64,000 nt of DNA from Echinicola vietnamensis DSM 17526 (lineage in GTDB: Bacteria; Bacteroidota; Bacteroidia; Cytophagales; Cyclobacteriaceae): contig NC_019904.1 of NCBI RefSeq assembly GCF_000325705.1, forward strand, positions 752,001 to 816,000, given 5' to 3'. Under the pieces are notes generated by a model, which was given only the letters and a program-made list of their open reading frames with translations, did no database searches and was not told the DNA's origin. The position numbers and the translations under genes were made by a program. How positions within the stretch are numbered: position 1 is the stretch's first letter; each line of letters opens with the position of its first letter. This document shows, in pieces, positions 8,939-18,426 of this stretch.

Positions 8939-9160
8939 ATGGCCAAAAATACCTTCCTTGCGACACATTCCAACAGCAAGGAGACCATGATTCAGACCAT
9001 TGCCAGTGCATTCCTATTATTTTCCGCGTACGCGTTAGCCACCTTATCATTCTTCAAATACCCAGGTAGAATGAAGTCTTTTTTTGTGAAAGCCTATTTG
9101 GTATCAGGTACGGTAGCAGGTGCCCTGACTTTTTTCTTTATGCAACTCTTCGTTCGCTAA
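8939..9160 (+). CDS. Small two-helix membrane protein, 73 aa
   Basis: A short open frame encoding a hydrophobic protein with two predicted membrane helices, at about residues 18-38 (TIASAFLLFSAYALATLSFF) and 50-71 (VKAYLVSGTVAGALTFFFMQ), joined by a basic loop (KYPGRMKSFF). The frame is clean, begins with ATG, and sits alone between a gene-poor region and a repeat cluster. I do not recognise the family. Hydrophobic organisation and the loop charge pattern make it likelier to be real than chance, but homology would be needed to prove it. Confidence 0.5.
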   Translation: MAKNTFLATHSNSKETMIQTIASAFLLFSAYALATLSFFKYPGRMKSFFVKAYLVSGTVAGALTFFFMQLFVR

Positions 9161-9307
9161 ATTCCAAACGGCCACTTAACCTTGGATTTTTCCAGGCTCA
9201 GGGAGGGCTTCAAGCAGATATTTATCCCCAAAACCTGAAGGCTGAAAGTCTTCTATCACCCTACCCCAGGAAGGCCTTGGGGTGCGGACGCCATAATTGC
9301 TTGCTTT

Positions 9308-9540
9308 GGATCAATCAATATTTCTAGGGGATGATTTTCGACATGTTCTTATGAAAGAAAATTGCACACCGCTAAAACGATGCTTTTCATCCATCCGCTC
9401 GAATGGGTTTTAGCGGGAATTTCTGGAGAATAGGGCGGTCAATGCGGCTAAAACGGAAAACGTTGGTTGGGTTAATTTACCATGGGCTTCACCCATGGCT
9501 ATGAATGTGCCGCCCTTCTGGGGCTGGCATTCGAGTTTAC
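9308..9540 (+). repeat. Dispersed repeat family R1, copy 1
   Basis: Starts GGATCAATCAATATTTCT and ends near GGCATTCGAG. It contains the hairpins CCATGGGCTTCACCCATGG and GCCCTTCTGGGGC. It is clearly homologous to 10354-10590 and 26334-26575. No coding capacity is seen. Confidence 0.75.
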
Positions 9541-9648
9541 ATTATACACCATACCACGGATTTGCAACGCCTTAAGCATCCTATCTGTGTTTATCAGCGT
9601 TCATCCGTGGCCAAATAGGAACCAAAGATGGCAAGCGCAGGTATAATG

Positions 9649-9730
9649 GATCAAGCAATATTTCTGGGGGACAAATGTTGACATGGTCTTATGAAAGAAA
9701 ATTTCATAACTTCAAAACGATGGACTTCCT
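9649..9730 (+). repeat. Dispersed repeat family R1, truncated copy
   Basis: Only the first about 80 bases of the repeat are present (GGATCAAGCAATATTTCT, GTTGACATGGTCTTATGAAA, then AAAACGATGG). They are closest to the copy at 26334. The 3' part with the hairpins is missing. Confidence 0.7.
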
Positions 9731-10054
9731 CCACAGGGCAATCGCCTTTAAAAAAAATATTCCTATTTGCATTTATATCTGCCGTTCCTATGGAACTTAC
9801 CCTTTTTTGTGCAATCATTTTTGATGCAGGTGGTCACCTGCACCTTCTATATGCCCCTCCGCCAAGGGCGGATTAGGCAGGATGCCCAGTTGCTAACGTA
9901 TACCCAGGGTTTAACCTCAACCAAGCCAACCACTATACCTGAGCAGATAGCCGTGACGGCTTGTATGATCCAAATCAACTAATCATTCTTTCAGCCTATT
10001 CCGCCATTCGGCACCATAGGCTACTGCAGTTTCCAATGTACAAATCGTGGCAAA

Positions 10055-10144
10055 GTGCCAGCGGCACGATAAATTTTGTAACCTGCGGATTCATCCGCAG
10101 GAACTCAAGCGCTCCTCAACCTCCCGAAGGAGTGCCAGCGGCAC
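10055..10144. repeat. REP-like hairpin group
   Basis: Two copies of the palindrome GTGCCAGCGGCAC (10055-10067 and 10132-10144) flank the hairpin CCTGCGGATTCATCCGCAGG (10082-10101). The arrangement of paired palindromes resembles REP doublets. A related CCTGCGG...CCGCAGG hairpin is at 42958-42977. Confidence 0.6.
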
Positions 10145-10353
10145 GGATCATAGTTCCTCTACACAAAATGAGTACTAAATGCGTTTGCCCCACTTGAAAA
10201 CCATCAGGGAAATCACTTTTAGCCCCTTGAAGTTCTTTAATTCAGGCTGACATCTCTTTACTAACAGTTTAAAAGTGGTTGCCCTAGGGGAACTACCAAT
10301 TTTCATTATGTTGTAAAATGCCCCTAACTATTCTGCTTGATCTGTAATCTATG

Positions 10354-10935
10354 GGATCAAGCCACTTTTCCAAGGGATGAATGTTGACATGTTCTTATGG
10401 AGGAATACTTCACACCGTCAAATAATGGTTTCCGCCATGGGCACTGAACGGGTTTTAGTGGGAATTTATGGGGAATAGGGAGGGTTATGCGGCTAAAACC
10501 GACCATGTTGGATGGGCAAATTCACCATGGGCTTCACCCATGGCTATGGATGTGTCGCCCCTCCGGGGCTAGCTTTCGAACGTATATCATACATAATGTT
10601 AGTGTACTTTACCTCTCCCCTGATTACACGATGGCGTAAAATGTGATCAACCGACAATTATGGAGTACTTATACAAGAGGTTGTCTCATAAATAATCCGT
10701 CATCACGAGCGGAGTGAAGTGATCTCGATGTGCTTTCATTGCACGTATGACGAGATTGCTTCTTCCGATATCCATCGGAAGAAGCAATGACGGGGACTTA
10801 TGAGACAATCTCTTCACTAAAGTCCGTATTTCAAATGCAGACTAGATGATTATCGGAACAACCATTTTTTATTTATCCGTGGCTTTGCCCTTAAGTAAAC
10901 TGGCTATCACCAACTTTTCCGCTTGATCCCTAAAT
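10354..10935 (+). repeat. Dispersed repeat family R1, copy 2, split by a palindromic element
   Basis: 10354-10590 matches copies 1 and 3, including the CCATGGGCTTCACCCATGG and GCCCCTCCGGGGC hairpins. Homology to copy 3 continues weakly at TGATTACACGATGGCGTAAA and resumes after the nested element at GCCCTTAAGTAAACTGGC and CTTTTCCGCTTGATCC. Copy 3 at 26334-26850 has no such insertion. Confidence 0.65.
10675..10814. repeat. MITE-like palindromic repeat, copy b (family P)
   Basis: A 140-base element with near-perfect terminal inverted repeats (AAGAGGTTGTCTCATAA and TTATGAGACAATCTCTT). It contains internal GTCAT/ATGAC motifs and the hairpin TTCTTCCGATATCCATCGG. Its reverse complement aligns along its whole length with the two halves of the copy interrupted by IS110 at 38173-39617. 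Confidence 0.75.
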
Positions 10936-11018
10936 CCCTTGACTTCATGGAAGTTTTCCGAGCAGGGGGATTCCTCATGAAAATAAATCCTAGTCCCCAA
11001 AAATATGGCTTGATCCAC

Positions 11019-11120
11019 CATCCTACGGCTAAATCAGCAGGTCACCCTGGGCGCCCTGCCAAAGGCACTTGGAAGGAGTAAGCTACCTGTCCATATGAGG
11101 TGATATGATCAGCTTTTGGC
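11019..11120 (+). repeat. Dispersed repeat R3, copy a
   Basis: About 100 bases aligning with 42954-43054. Shared blocks include CATCCT-CGGCTAA, GCAGGT-ACC, GGCACTTGG, CCTGTCCA--TGAGGT and TCAGCTTTTG. The second copy forms the start of the reading frame at 42894. Confidence 0.6.
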
Positions 11121-11232
11121 AGAAGTAAATACTGAAGGAGCAAATGACCAGCTACTCCTCAAAACATTAATTTTTTACAATTATTCCCCATATTTTCTTT
11201 ATACTTACTGAATACACCTTTACACGACGAAC

Positions 11233-12255
11233 ATGCGAAAATGGGGCTTTATATTGATGACGGTAGGAATGTTCTTGTACAGCGACCTCTTGTTTGGGCA
11301 GCTCAAAAACGACACGACGTATTTTGAGCGGTTTCCAGAAATGGTGACGGGAAGGTTTTACCTATCCAGAAAATACACCGGACTCAACATCAAAGACCGA
11401 TTAGGTGAAACTCCACTTTTACGGTACAGGCCTAATTCCACCTTAAACATGGGGGTGGGTGCCTCCTACAATGTATTCACCCTGAACTTAGCCCTGGGAT
11501 TTGGCTTTCTCAATCCGGAAATAGGAAAAGGTGATACCAAATACCTGGATGCTCAGGTCCACGCATACCCCGACAAGTGGGCCATTGACGGTTTTCTGCA
11601 AATCTATAATGGATACCACCTGGCCTCGGAAGGTCAATTTGCACCAGCGTCACAAGCTTACTATTACCGTCAAGACATAAAAGTCCGTGAAGTAGGTGCT
11701 TCGGTGAAGTACGTTTTTAACGGGGAAAAATTCAGCTATAAAGCTGCCTTCCTCCAGACAGAATGGCAAAAAAAATCTGCCGGCACCTTTTTAGTCGGAG
11801 CTGAAATCTACGGGGGACTGGCAAAAGGGGACAGTTCTTTTATCCCCAAAAAGGCCATGCTAGATCCTTCAAGGGATTTCAACAAACTGTTTTTCATGGA
11901 GTTCGGACCAAACATTGGATACGCTTACACCTTGGTCATTGCCAAACATTATTTCATAATGGGAGCTGCCAGTGGAAACCTCGGTCTGGGGTTTACCAAC
12001 CAATACGGGCTGGAAAAATCGACCAATTGGTCGGTCAATGCAAACTATCTCCTCAAAGCCAGCACCGGCTACAATTCAAAACGCTGGGCGGTCAATGCCA
12101 ATTACGTCTTCAGCAACGTCAGGCTGGCCAAGAACAACGATTTCAACAACAGCCTTTTGACGGGAAACTATCGGCTAAACATTATTTACCGCTTTATCCC
12201 TGGGCCAAAAGGCAAGAAAATCCTAAACACTATCAATCCCTATCGCTATTTTTAA
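11233..12255 (+). CDS. DUF4421 domain outer-membrane protein
   Basis: An exported protein of 340 residues with a signal peptide (GFILMTVGMFLYSDLLFGQ). The body shows the alternating aromatic/polar strands of an outer-membrane beta-barrel, for example NMGVGASYNVFTLNLALGFG and RWAVNANYVFSNVRLAKNND. It ends in YRYF, with the aromatic C-terminal residue typical of barrels. The family matches the DUF4421 proteins of Bacteroidota, whose role is unknown. It stands alone, 355 bases before the efflux operon on the same strand, with repeats upstream. Confidence 0.75.
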   Translation: MRKWGFILMTVGMFLYSDLLFGQLKNDTTYFERFPEMVTGRFYLSRKYTGLNIKDRLGETPLLRYRPNSTLNMGVGASYNVFTLNLALGFGFLNPEIGKGDTKYLDAQVHAYPDKWAIDGFLQIYNGYHLASEGQFAPASQAYYYRQDIKVREVGASVKYVFNGEKFSYKAAFLQTEWQKKSAGTFLVGAEIYGGLAKGDSSFIPKKAMLDPSRDFNKLFFMEFGPNIGYAYTLVIAKHYFIMGAASGNLGLGFTNQYGLEKSTNWSVNANYLLKASTGYNSKRWAVNANYVFSNVRLAKNNDFNNSLLTGNYRLNIIYRFIPGPKGKKILNTINPYRYF

Positions 12256-12610
12256 CTAAGATTTCGACCCACGATCAGCAGCGGGATCAAAACTTTGGGT
12301 AAATTATGCAGCAAAGTCATTGACCATTAAAAGTTTTCATTGACCACCTGTATTTTAAATTGAGGGATGTTCTTTTATAATTGACTTACTTTAAAGTCCG
12401 GAATAGCCATTGGGGTATTTCTTAAAAGAAAACCTGACTATTCGCTTTTTTGTCGGCATAGGCCATTTCTCAAAGAATGCCCTGAATCTGCACGAAACCC
12501 TGAATGGTTTCTTTGCGCAATTATCAGGGGCATTGGACCAGCAAGATGACGAATAAAAAAGGAATCTATTCCTTAATCAACTTAACGTGTAAGACATTTT
12601 CATTAGCCCA
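12256..12610. other. Intergenic region upstream of the efflux operon, with a short open frame
   Basis: No promoter consensus stands out. A 49-codon frame at 12410-12556 starts at TTG, is preceded in frame by TAG, and ends HFSKNALNLHETLNGFFAQL-SGALDQQDDE. It looks protein-like and could be the tail of a decayed regulator (TetR-type regulators commonly precede such operons), but it is too short to assign. Confidence 0.3.
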
Positions 12611-13693
12611 ATGAAGAAACAAACCAAAATATTAGTGATAGTGGCCATCGTTGTGGTCATTGCTGTCATTTTTCTATTTCCTCGCCTACAAGGTGGTGAC
12701 ACCAGTAAAGAACCAAGCAAAAGTCCCCAAAGCACTCCCGAAGCGATGACGGCGCTTCCCGTGGATGTCGTGGAAGTAACGCCCGAACGGCTGGAAAACA
12801 ACCTGAATGTCACGGGCAATGTCCTTTCCAATGAATCCGTATCGCTCCGTGCTGAAATCACCGGGCTGGTAGAATCCATTAATTTTGAAGAAGGGCAGTT
12901 TGTCAAAAAAGGCACCCCCTTGGTTTACCTTAATGATGATGAGCTCACCGCCCAACTGGATCGGTTGGAATACACCAAAAAACTTTATGAAGGTCAGGAA
13001 AGCCGTCAAAAGCAGCTTTTGGCCCGGGAGGCCATCAGTCAGGAGGAATATGACATCATCCTGAACCAATACAATACCACCCTTTCGGATATCAAACTGG
13101 TCAAAGCCCAGCTGGACAAAACCGTGATCAAGGCACCTTTTGACGGAGTACTTGGACTGCGGCAAATATCAGCCGGGTCGGTCATCAGCACCACGGACAT
13201 CATTGCCAATATTGTCAATATCGACCCGATAAAAATCGAATTCTCCATTCCTGAAAGATATGCCAGCCAAGTGCAAGTGGGCAGCACGATCGAGTTTTCG
13301 AACAACGCCTCCCACGGACTCAAAAAAGGAAAGGTCTATGCGTACGAGCCGGTAATCGATGCCAATACCAGGACCCTGACCCTTCGGGCCATCAGTCCAA
13401 ATGAAGACCGGAAATTCCTACCGGGCATGTTTGTGAACATCCGGTTTAACCTTGAAGTAGAGGAAGATGCCCTTTTGGTGCCTTCTCAGTCCCTCATTCC
13501 CGAACTGAACGGTTACAAGCTCTTTTTGGTCAATCAAGAAGGCATCGTTCAGGAAAGGCAAGTGCAGATCGGCATCAGGACAGACAGTGAAGTGCAGATC
13601 CTCGACGGACTGTCTCCTGGAGAAATGGTGCTGACCACAGGTGTACTCCAGGCCAAAGAAGGCATGAAGGTGAAATACAACAAAATCAATTGA
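12611..13693 (+). CDS. RND efflux periplasmic adaptor (membrane fusion protein)
   Basis: This 360-residue protein is the adaptor of a tripartite pump and links the inner-membrane permease to the outer-membrane channel. It has one N-terminal membrane anchor (ILVIVAIVVVIAVIFLFP). The first lipoyl half follows (SLRAEITGLVESINFEEGQFVKKG), then a short coiled-coil hairpin rich in Q, E and K (about residues 110-160), then the second lipoyl half (KTVIKAPFDGVLGLRQISAG), and the beta-barrel and membrane-proximal domains. It is first in a three-gene operon, one base before the permease. Substrate range cannot be read from sequence. Confidence 0.92.
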   Translation: MKKQTKILVIVAIVVVIAVIFLFPRLQGGDTSKEPSKSPQSTPEAMTALPVDVVEVTPERLENNLNVTGNVLSNESVSLRAEITGLVESINFEEGQFVKKGTPLVYLNDDELTAQLDRLEYTKKLYEGQESRQKQLLAREAISQEEYDIILNQYNTTLSDIKLVKAQLDKTVIKAPFDGVLGLRQISAGSVISTTDIIANIVNIDPIKIEFSIPERYASQVQVGSTIEFSNNASHGLKKGKVYAYEPVIDANTRTLTLRAISPNEDRKFLPGMFVNIRFNLEVEEDALLVPSQSLIPELNGYKLFLVNQEGIVQERQVQIGIRTDSEVQILDGLSPGEMVLTTGVLQAKEGMKVKYNKIN

Positions 13694-13694
13694 T

Positions 13695-16600
13695 ATGGCA
13701 GGCCTATCCACTGTAAGCATTAGAAGGCCGGTACTGGCCATTGTTTTCTCGCTGACCATTTTGCTCTTCGGGATCATCGGAATGACCTTTTTGGGTGTCA
13801 GGGAATATCCCAGCGTGGACCCTCCGATCATCAATGTCCGGACCACCTACGTAGGAGCCAATGCCGATGTTATCGAAGCCCAAATCACAGAACCTTTGGA
13901 GGAATCCATTAACGGTATTTCGGGCATTAAATCCCTCACCTCCACCAGTAATGACGGGACGAGTAATATCACCGTGGAATTTGATGTGGGAGCAGATATG
14001 GAGGCTGCCGCCAATGATGTCCGTGACAAAGTCTCCCGGGCACAGCGGAATCTTCCTCCAGATGCAGAGCCTCCCGTAGTCTCCAAAGCCGATGCCGATT
14101 CTGAACCTATCGTATTCCTCAATGTAAAAAGTGAACAGAAATCCCTGCTCCAGCTGTCGGACATTGCAGATAATATCTTCAAAGAGCGGCTCCAGACCAT
14201 CCCCGGGGTCAGCGAAGTCCGCATTTGGGGCGAAAAAGAATACGCCATGCGCCTTCGCATGGATCCTATCCGGATGGCCTCCTATGGGGTCACGCCATTG
14301 GATGTACTCACTAAAGTGCAAAGTGAAAATGTCGAATTGCCTTCCGGACGGATCGAAGGCAGCACCATTGAACTATCCGTCCGTACCAAAAGCCGATTAT
14401 CCACTCCCGATGAATTCAACAACCTCATCATCAAAGAGAGCGAAAATAACATTGTGCGCTTTCAGGATGTGGGAAATGCCGAATTGGCACCACTCAATGA
14501 ACGGACCGTACTGAAACGGGATGGTGTCCCCATGGTGGGCGTGGTATTGGTGCCATTGCCCGGTTCCAACAGTATTGATATTGTAGATGAATTTTACCGC
14601 AGACTAGAGTTTATCAAGAAAGACCTTCCAGAAGACATAGAGCTGGGCATTGGTTTTGACTCTACAGAATATATCCGTAACTCGATCAGCGAAGTACAAG
14701 AGACCATCCTCCTGGCATTTTTGCTGGTGGTGGCCATCATCTTTCTGTTTTTACGGGATTGGAGGACCACCTTTATTCCTGTCATCACCATTCCCATATC
14801 ACTGGTAGGGGTATTCTTCATCATGTACACCATGGACTTTTCGATCAATGTGCTGACCCTGCTGGGGATCGTGCTGTCGATCGGTTTGGTGGTGGATGAT
14901 GCCATTGTAGTACTGGAAAACATCTATTCCAAGATCGAAAAAGGAGAACAGCCAGAGGCCGCCGCAGAGAAGGGAGCAGAGGAAATCTTCTTTGCCGTCA
15001 TCGCCACGACCATCGCTCTGGCAGCGGTATTCCTGCCCGTAATTTTCCTTACGGGAACCACCGGCAGGCTTTTCAGGGAATTCGGAGTCGTCGTAGCAGG
15101 TTCGGTGATCATCTCCTCCTTTGTGGCCTTGACCATGACCCCAATGCTAAGCTCCAAGCTGCTCAAAAAGCGTGAGAAGCACAATTGGTTTTACAATGTG
15201 ACCGAACCGGGATTCCTGTGGCTCAACAAAAAATACGAAGCAGCCTTGGTCTGGTTCATGCAGTTCCGCTGGGTGTCTTTTATCATCATCTTGGCCATGG
15301 GCGGAGGCATTTACCTACTGTTCAACACCATTCCATCTGAGCTTGCGCCCACCGAAGATCGGGGCGAAATGCGCATCAACATGAGTGGCCCTGAGGGGGC
15401 TACTTTCGAGTACATGGACAGGGTCATCGACGAACTATTGTACGAAATGATGACCACCATACCATCGGATGTTTGGGACAGCTTTATCTCCGTGACCTCC
15501 CCGGGTTTTGGTACGGCCAGCACCAACTCCGGTTTTATCCGTGTCCGGCTGGTCGACGCGAGTCAGCGGACGGTAAGCCAACAGGCCGTCTTCGAAGACG
15601 TAGCGGAAATCCTAAGGAAGAAAACAGACGTCAAAGCTTTTGCCTCCCAGCCCCAATCCATCGGGGACCGTCGAGGCGGCATGCCCATCCAGTACGTTTT
15701 GCAGGCACAAAACCTCGAGAAGCTCAAAGAGGTCATCCCCGCTTTTATGGATGAGGTAACCCAAAGCCCTATTTTCCAATTTTCAGATATCAACTTGAAA
15801 TTTACCAAACCAGAAATCGAAGTAGAGATAGACAGGGAAAAAGCCCGAAACATCGGAGTATCGGTGCAAGAAATCGCAAGGACACTCCAACTTTCCTATT
15901 CTGGACAGCGCTTTGATTATTTCATCATGAACGGCAAGCAGTATCAGGTCGTAGGTGAAATGCAGAAGGAAGACAGAAATGAGCCTATCAACCTGCGCAT
16001 GCTGTACGTCAGAGCAGAAAACGGGCAATTGGTACAGCTGGACAATTTGGTAAACATTACCGAAAAAAGCACCCCTCCACAGCTTTACCGTTTTAACCGT
16101 TTTGTGAGTGCCACCGTTTCGGCGGGACTGGCCCCCAAATACACCATTGGTGATGGATTGGATGAAATGGACCGGATTGCAGCGGAGGTATTGGACGAAA
16201 GCTTCACTACGGACGTCGCTGGGGTATCCAAGGAATTCCGCGAAAGCTCTAACAGCTTGATTTTCGCCTTCCTGTTTGCCCTTATTTTGATTTACTTGGT
16301 ACTTTCCGCACAATTTGAAAGCTTCACGGATCCGCTGACCATCATGATCACGGTGCCCTTGGCCCTGTTTGGTGCCTTACTGTCCTTATGGCTTGGCGGC
16401 TATACCTTGAACATCTTCAGTCAAATCGGCATCATCATGCTCATCGGTTTGGTGACGAAAAACGGGATCCTCATCGTGGAATTTGCCAATCAGCGCAAAG
16501 CACACGGCCTGGAAGTGGATGAAGCCATCATTGGCGCAGCTGTGGCCCGGTTCCGTCCGATCTTGATGACCAGCCTTTCCACGATTTTGGGAATATTGCC

Positions 16601-16757
16601 CATTGCCCTGGCTTTGGGCGCAGGAGCAGAAAGCCGAAGTCCGATGGGCGTAGCGGTCATTGGCGGACTGGTATTATCCACCATTTTGACGCTATTTGTC
16701 ATCCCGGGCGTTTATACTTATTTGACATCAAAATCATCAAGATTAGCAAGAATATGA
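13695..16757 (+). CDS. RND efflux permease (HAE1/AcrB type)
   Basis: A full-length 1020-residue proton-driven drug exporter of the AcrB/MexB family. After the first helix come the periplasmic porter subdomains, then the TM2-TM6 block. This includes the proton-relay pair in SIGLVVDDAIVVLENI (both Asp present, equivalent to AcrB D407/D408). A second large periplasmic loop and TM8-TM12 with IGLVTKNGILIVEFANQ (the relay Lys) follow. Both halves show the internal duplication expected. Its stop overlaps the TolC-like gene by 4 bases (ATGA), indicating translational coupling. Confidence 0.95.
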   Translation: MAGLSTVSIRRPVLAIVFSLTILLFGIIGMTFLGVREYPSVDPPIINVRTTYVGANADVIEAQITEPLEESINGISGIKSLTSTSNDGTSNITVEFDVGADMEAAANDVRDKVSRAQRNLPPDAEPPVVSKADADSEPIVFLNVKSEQKSLLQLSDIADNIFKERLQTIPGVSEVRIWGEKEYAMRLRMDPIRMASYGVTPLDVLTKVQSENVELPSGRIEGSTIELSVRTKSRLSTPDEFNNLIIKESENNIVRFQDVGNAELAPLNERTVLKRDGVPMVGVVLVPLPGSNSIDIVDEFYRRLEFIKKDLPEDIELGIGFDSTEYIRNSISEVQETILLAFLLVVAIIFLFLRDWRTTFIPVITIPISLVGVFFIMYTMDFSINVLTLLGIVLSIGLVVDDAIVVLENIYSKIEKGEQPEAAAEKGAEEIFFAVIATTIALAAVFLPVIFLTGTTGRLFREFGVVVAGSVIISSFVALTMTPMLSSKLLKKREKHNWFYNVTEPGFLWLNKKYEAALVWFMQFRWVSFIIILAMGGGIYLLFNTIPSELAPTEDRGEMRINMSGPEGATFEYMDRVIDELLYEMMTTIPSDVWDSFISVTSPGFGTASTNSGFIRVRLVDASQRTVSQQAVFEDVAEILRKKTDVKAFASQPQSIGDRRGGMPIQYVLQAQNLEKLKEVIPAFMDEVTQSPIFQFSDINLKFTKPEIEVEIDREKARNIGVSVQEIARTLQLSYSGQRFDYFIMNGKQYQVVGEMQKEDRNEPINLRMLYVRAENGQLVQLDNLVNITEKSTPPQLYRFNRFVSATVSAGLAPKYTIGDGLDEMDRIAAEVLDESFTTDVAGVSKEFRESSNSLIFAFLFALILIYLVLSAQFESFTDPLTIMITVPLALFGALLSLWLGGYTLNIFSQIGIIMLIGLVTKNGILIVEFANQRKAHGLEVDEAIIGAAVARFRPILMTSLSTILGILPIALALGAGAESRSPMGVAVIGGLVLSTILTLFVIPGVYTYLTSKSSRLARI

Positions 16758-18082
16758 GGAAGCAGTGTTTGGTTTTATTGGGCATGATGGCGGCGATATA
16801 TTCGGCATTTGGACAAGAAGAACTCTCTTTTGAAAAAGCCATTATCAAGGGCTTGGAAAACAACTACGATGTAAAAATTGCCCTTCAGGACAAAAAGGTC
16901 ACTGAAATCGACAAGAAAATAGGAGTGGGCGCCTTGTTGCCCAGTTTGGACGCTACCTATGGCAGGACGACCAGTACCGAGGACGTAGAGCAGCAGTTTG
17001 TCAATGAAAGCACTCCCCGAAACATCGATGGGGCAAAATCCACCGGGGAAAACTTTAACATCAATGCCATCTATGGTTTTCGATATGAGGCGGTAGTCGC
17101 TTTAAAGCGTTTGGGAAAGCTCGATGAAATCGGTGAACTGCAGGCCAAAGTGGTCATTGAAAACACCGTGGCGGCCATTTCTGAAGCCTATTACCGACTT
17201 GCCACCGAACTGGAGCGCTACGAAGTACTCCAAGAGACCCTTGAGCTCTCCCAGCAGCGGTTGGACATTGCAAAATCCCAATATGAGCTGGGCGGAAGCT
17301 CGAAAACCGAATACCTTGCTGCCCAAGTAGATTATAATACGGACAGGTCCATGCTCGTTTCTCAAGAGCAAGTCATCCGGACTGCCCGTATCAATCTGAA
17401 TGAGCTGATGGCCCTGGATGACACCCAAAATTTCGTCATTACGGACAGCATATTGATCAACAAGGACCTCACATTGGGGCCGTTGGTAGATCAGGCCATG
17501 GATCAGAACAAAATGCTTCTGATCAACAGAAGACAGGAGAATGTCGCCTACCTGCAGCTTAAAGAAATCCAAGCCCAACGCCTACCCTACCTTTCTCTGG
17601 ACGGGAATTACCGCCAGTCCGTCTCCAATTCCGACGCTGGCTTCCTCATCCAGAATAAGCGCGAAGGATACTCCTTTGGGGCTACCATCGGCATTAACCT
17701 CTTCAGTGGCTTTACCTTGAACCGCCAAATCCAACGGGCCCGTGTACAGCAAGAAAGCCAAGCCTACATCCTGGACCAATATGAAGTCCAGTTAAAATCG
17801 GATATCTATCGGGCTTTTAATGTCTATGAAAACAGCAAGCAACGCCTGGAGATCGAACGACAAAATTACCTTGTAGTAGAGGAAAACACCGACATTGCCT
17901 TTGACCGATTTAAAACCGGACTGACAAGCTACTTGGAGTTTAGAGATGCCCAAGTAAACCGGCTCAATGCCGAAAGCCGCCTAATCGATGCGATCTTCAG
18001 TACCAAAGTGGCAGAAGTGGAATTGATGCGATTGGCAGGAAAGATCTATTACAAAAGCAATGACGAAGAAATACTGAGGTAA
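16754..18082 (+). CDS. TolC-family outer-membrane channel
   Basis: Third gene of the pump, encoding 442 residues with a signal peptide (MRKQCLVLLGMMAAIYSAFG). Two long helical repeats are visible, each with the amphipathic heptads and terminal short strands of TolC proteins: about residues 20-215 (LSFEKAIIKGLENNYDVKIA to RINLNELMAL) and 230-430 (the second half has AYILDQYEVQLKSDIYRAF and GLTSYLEFRDAQVNRLNAE). It forms the trimeric tunnel through the outer membrane for the adaptor-permease complex encoded directly upstream. Confidence 0.92.
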   Translation: MRKQCLVLLGMMAAIYSAFGQEELSFEKAIIKGLENNYDVKIALQDKKVTEIDKKIGVGALLPSLDATYGRTTSTEDVEQQFVNESTPRNIDGAKSTGENFNINAIYGFRYEAVVALKRLGKLDEIGELQAKVVIENTVAAISEAYYRLATELERYEVLQETLELSQQRLDIAKSQYELGGSSKTEYLAAQVDYNTDRSMLVSQEQVIRTARINLNELMALDDTQNFVITDSILINKDLTLGPLVDQAMDQNKMLLINRRQENVAYLQLKEIQAQRLPYLSLDGNYRQSVSNSDAGFLIQNKREGYSFGATIGINLFSGFTLNRQIQRARVQQESQAYILDQYEVQLKSDIYRAFNVYENSKQRLEIERQNYLVVEENTDIAFDRFKTGLTSYLEFRDAQVNRLNAESRLIDAIFSTKVAEVELMRLAGKIYYKSNDEEILR

Positions 18083-18426
18083 CCACCTCCGTTCGACAGC
18101 TTATCCGACATCAAAACGTCATGGGGAGATCGTGACATTTTCCCAGATGTCGAGGAAGTGCATGAAAGATTTCATGCTGCCCCGTTTCTCTGGTCTCCTC
18201 TGTGGGCTTAAATTACGGGAAGGTTAGCCAGATAGTCATGGCCTCGACGCCGCTCAGCCTGACATGCATATTGATGACTTAATTGCATTGCTAACCGCCT
18301 AAAGGGGAACTTCTCCACACGTCGAACCCCTGCCAATGGAAGTGCTCTTAAGATGAGAAACCCACGTTATTCCATGCATTTATAATTTTTATTGTGGATA
18401 TTCATACGGTATAAACAGCAATCCAT
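18083..18426. other. Intergenic region, nothing recognised
   Basis: About 340 bases between the TolC-like gene and the histidine kinase. No reading frame, repeat or strong terminator is seen. A promoter for the kinase is presumably in the AT-rich end (18380-18420), but no consensus box is convincing. Confidence 0.4.

Larger units (their letters stand above)
9161..11232. other. Two-kilobase gene-free repeat cluster
   Basis: No supported gene. The region holds copies of a dispersed repeat (family R1 at 9308-9540, a fragment at 9649-9730, and 10354-10935), a nested palindromic element at 10675-10814, a REP-like hairpin group at 10055-10144, and a copy of repeat R3 at 11019-11120. The short open frames here run through these repeats and have no protein-like character. 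Confidence 0.7.

Noticed and set aside
10055..10144. REP-like hairpins as a CRISPR-like array
   Set aside because: Only two palindrome copies at irregular spacing, better explained as a REP doublet.
12410..12556. 49-codon TTG-initiated frame before the efflux operon, possibly the tail of a lost TetR-type regulator
   Set aside because: Too short to assign; only the end looks protein-like and no helix-turn-helix part is visible.
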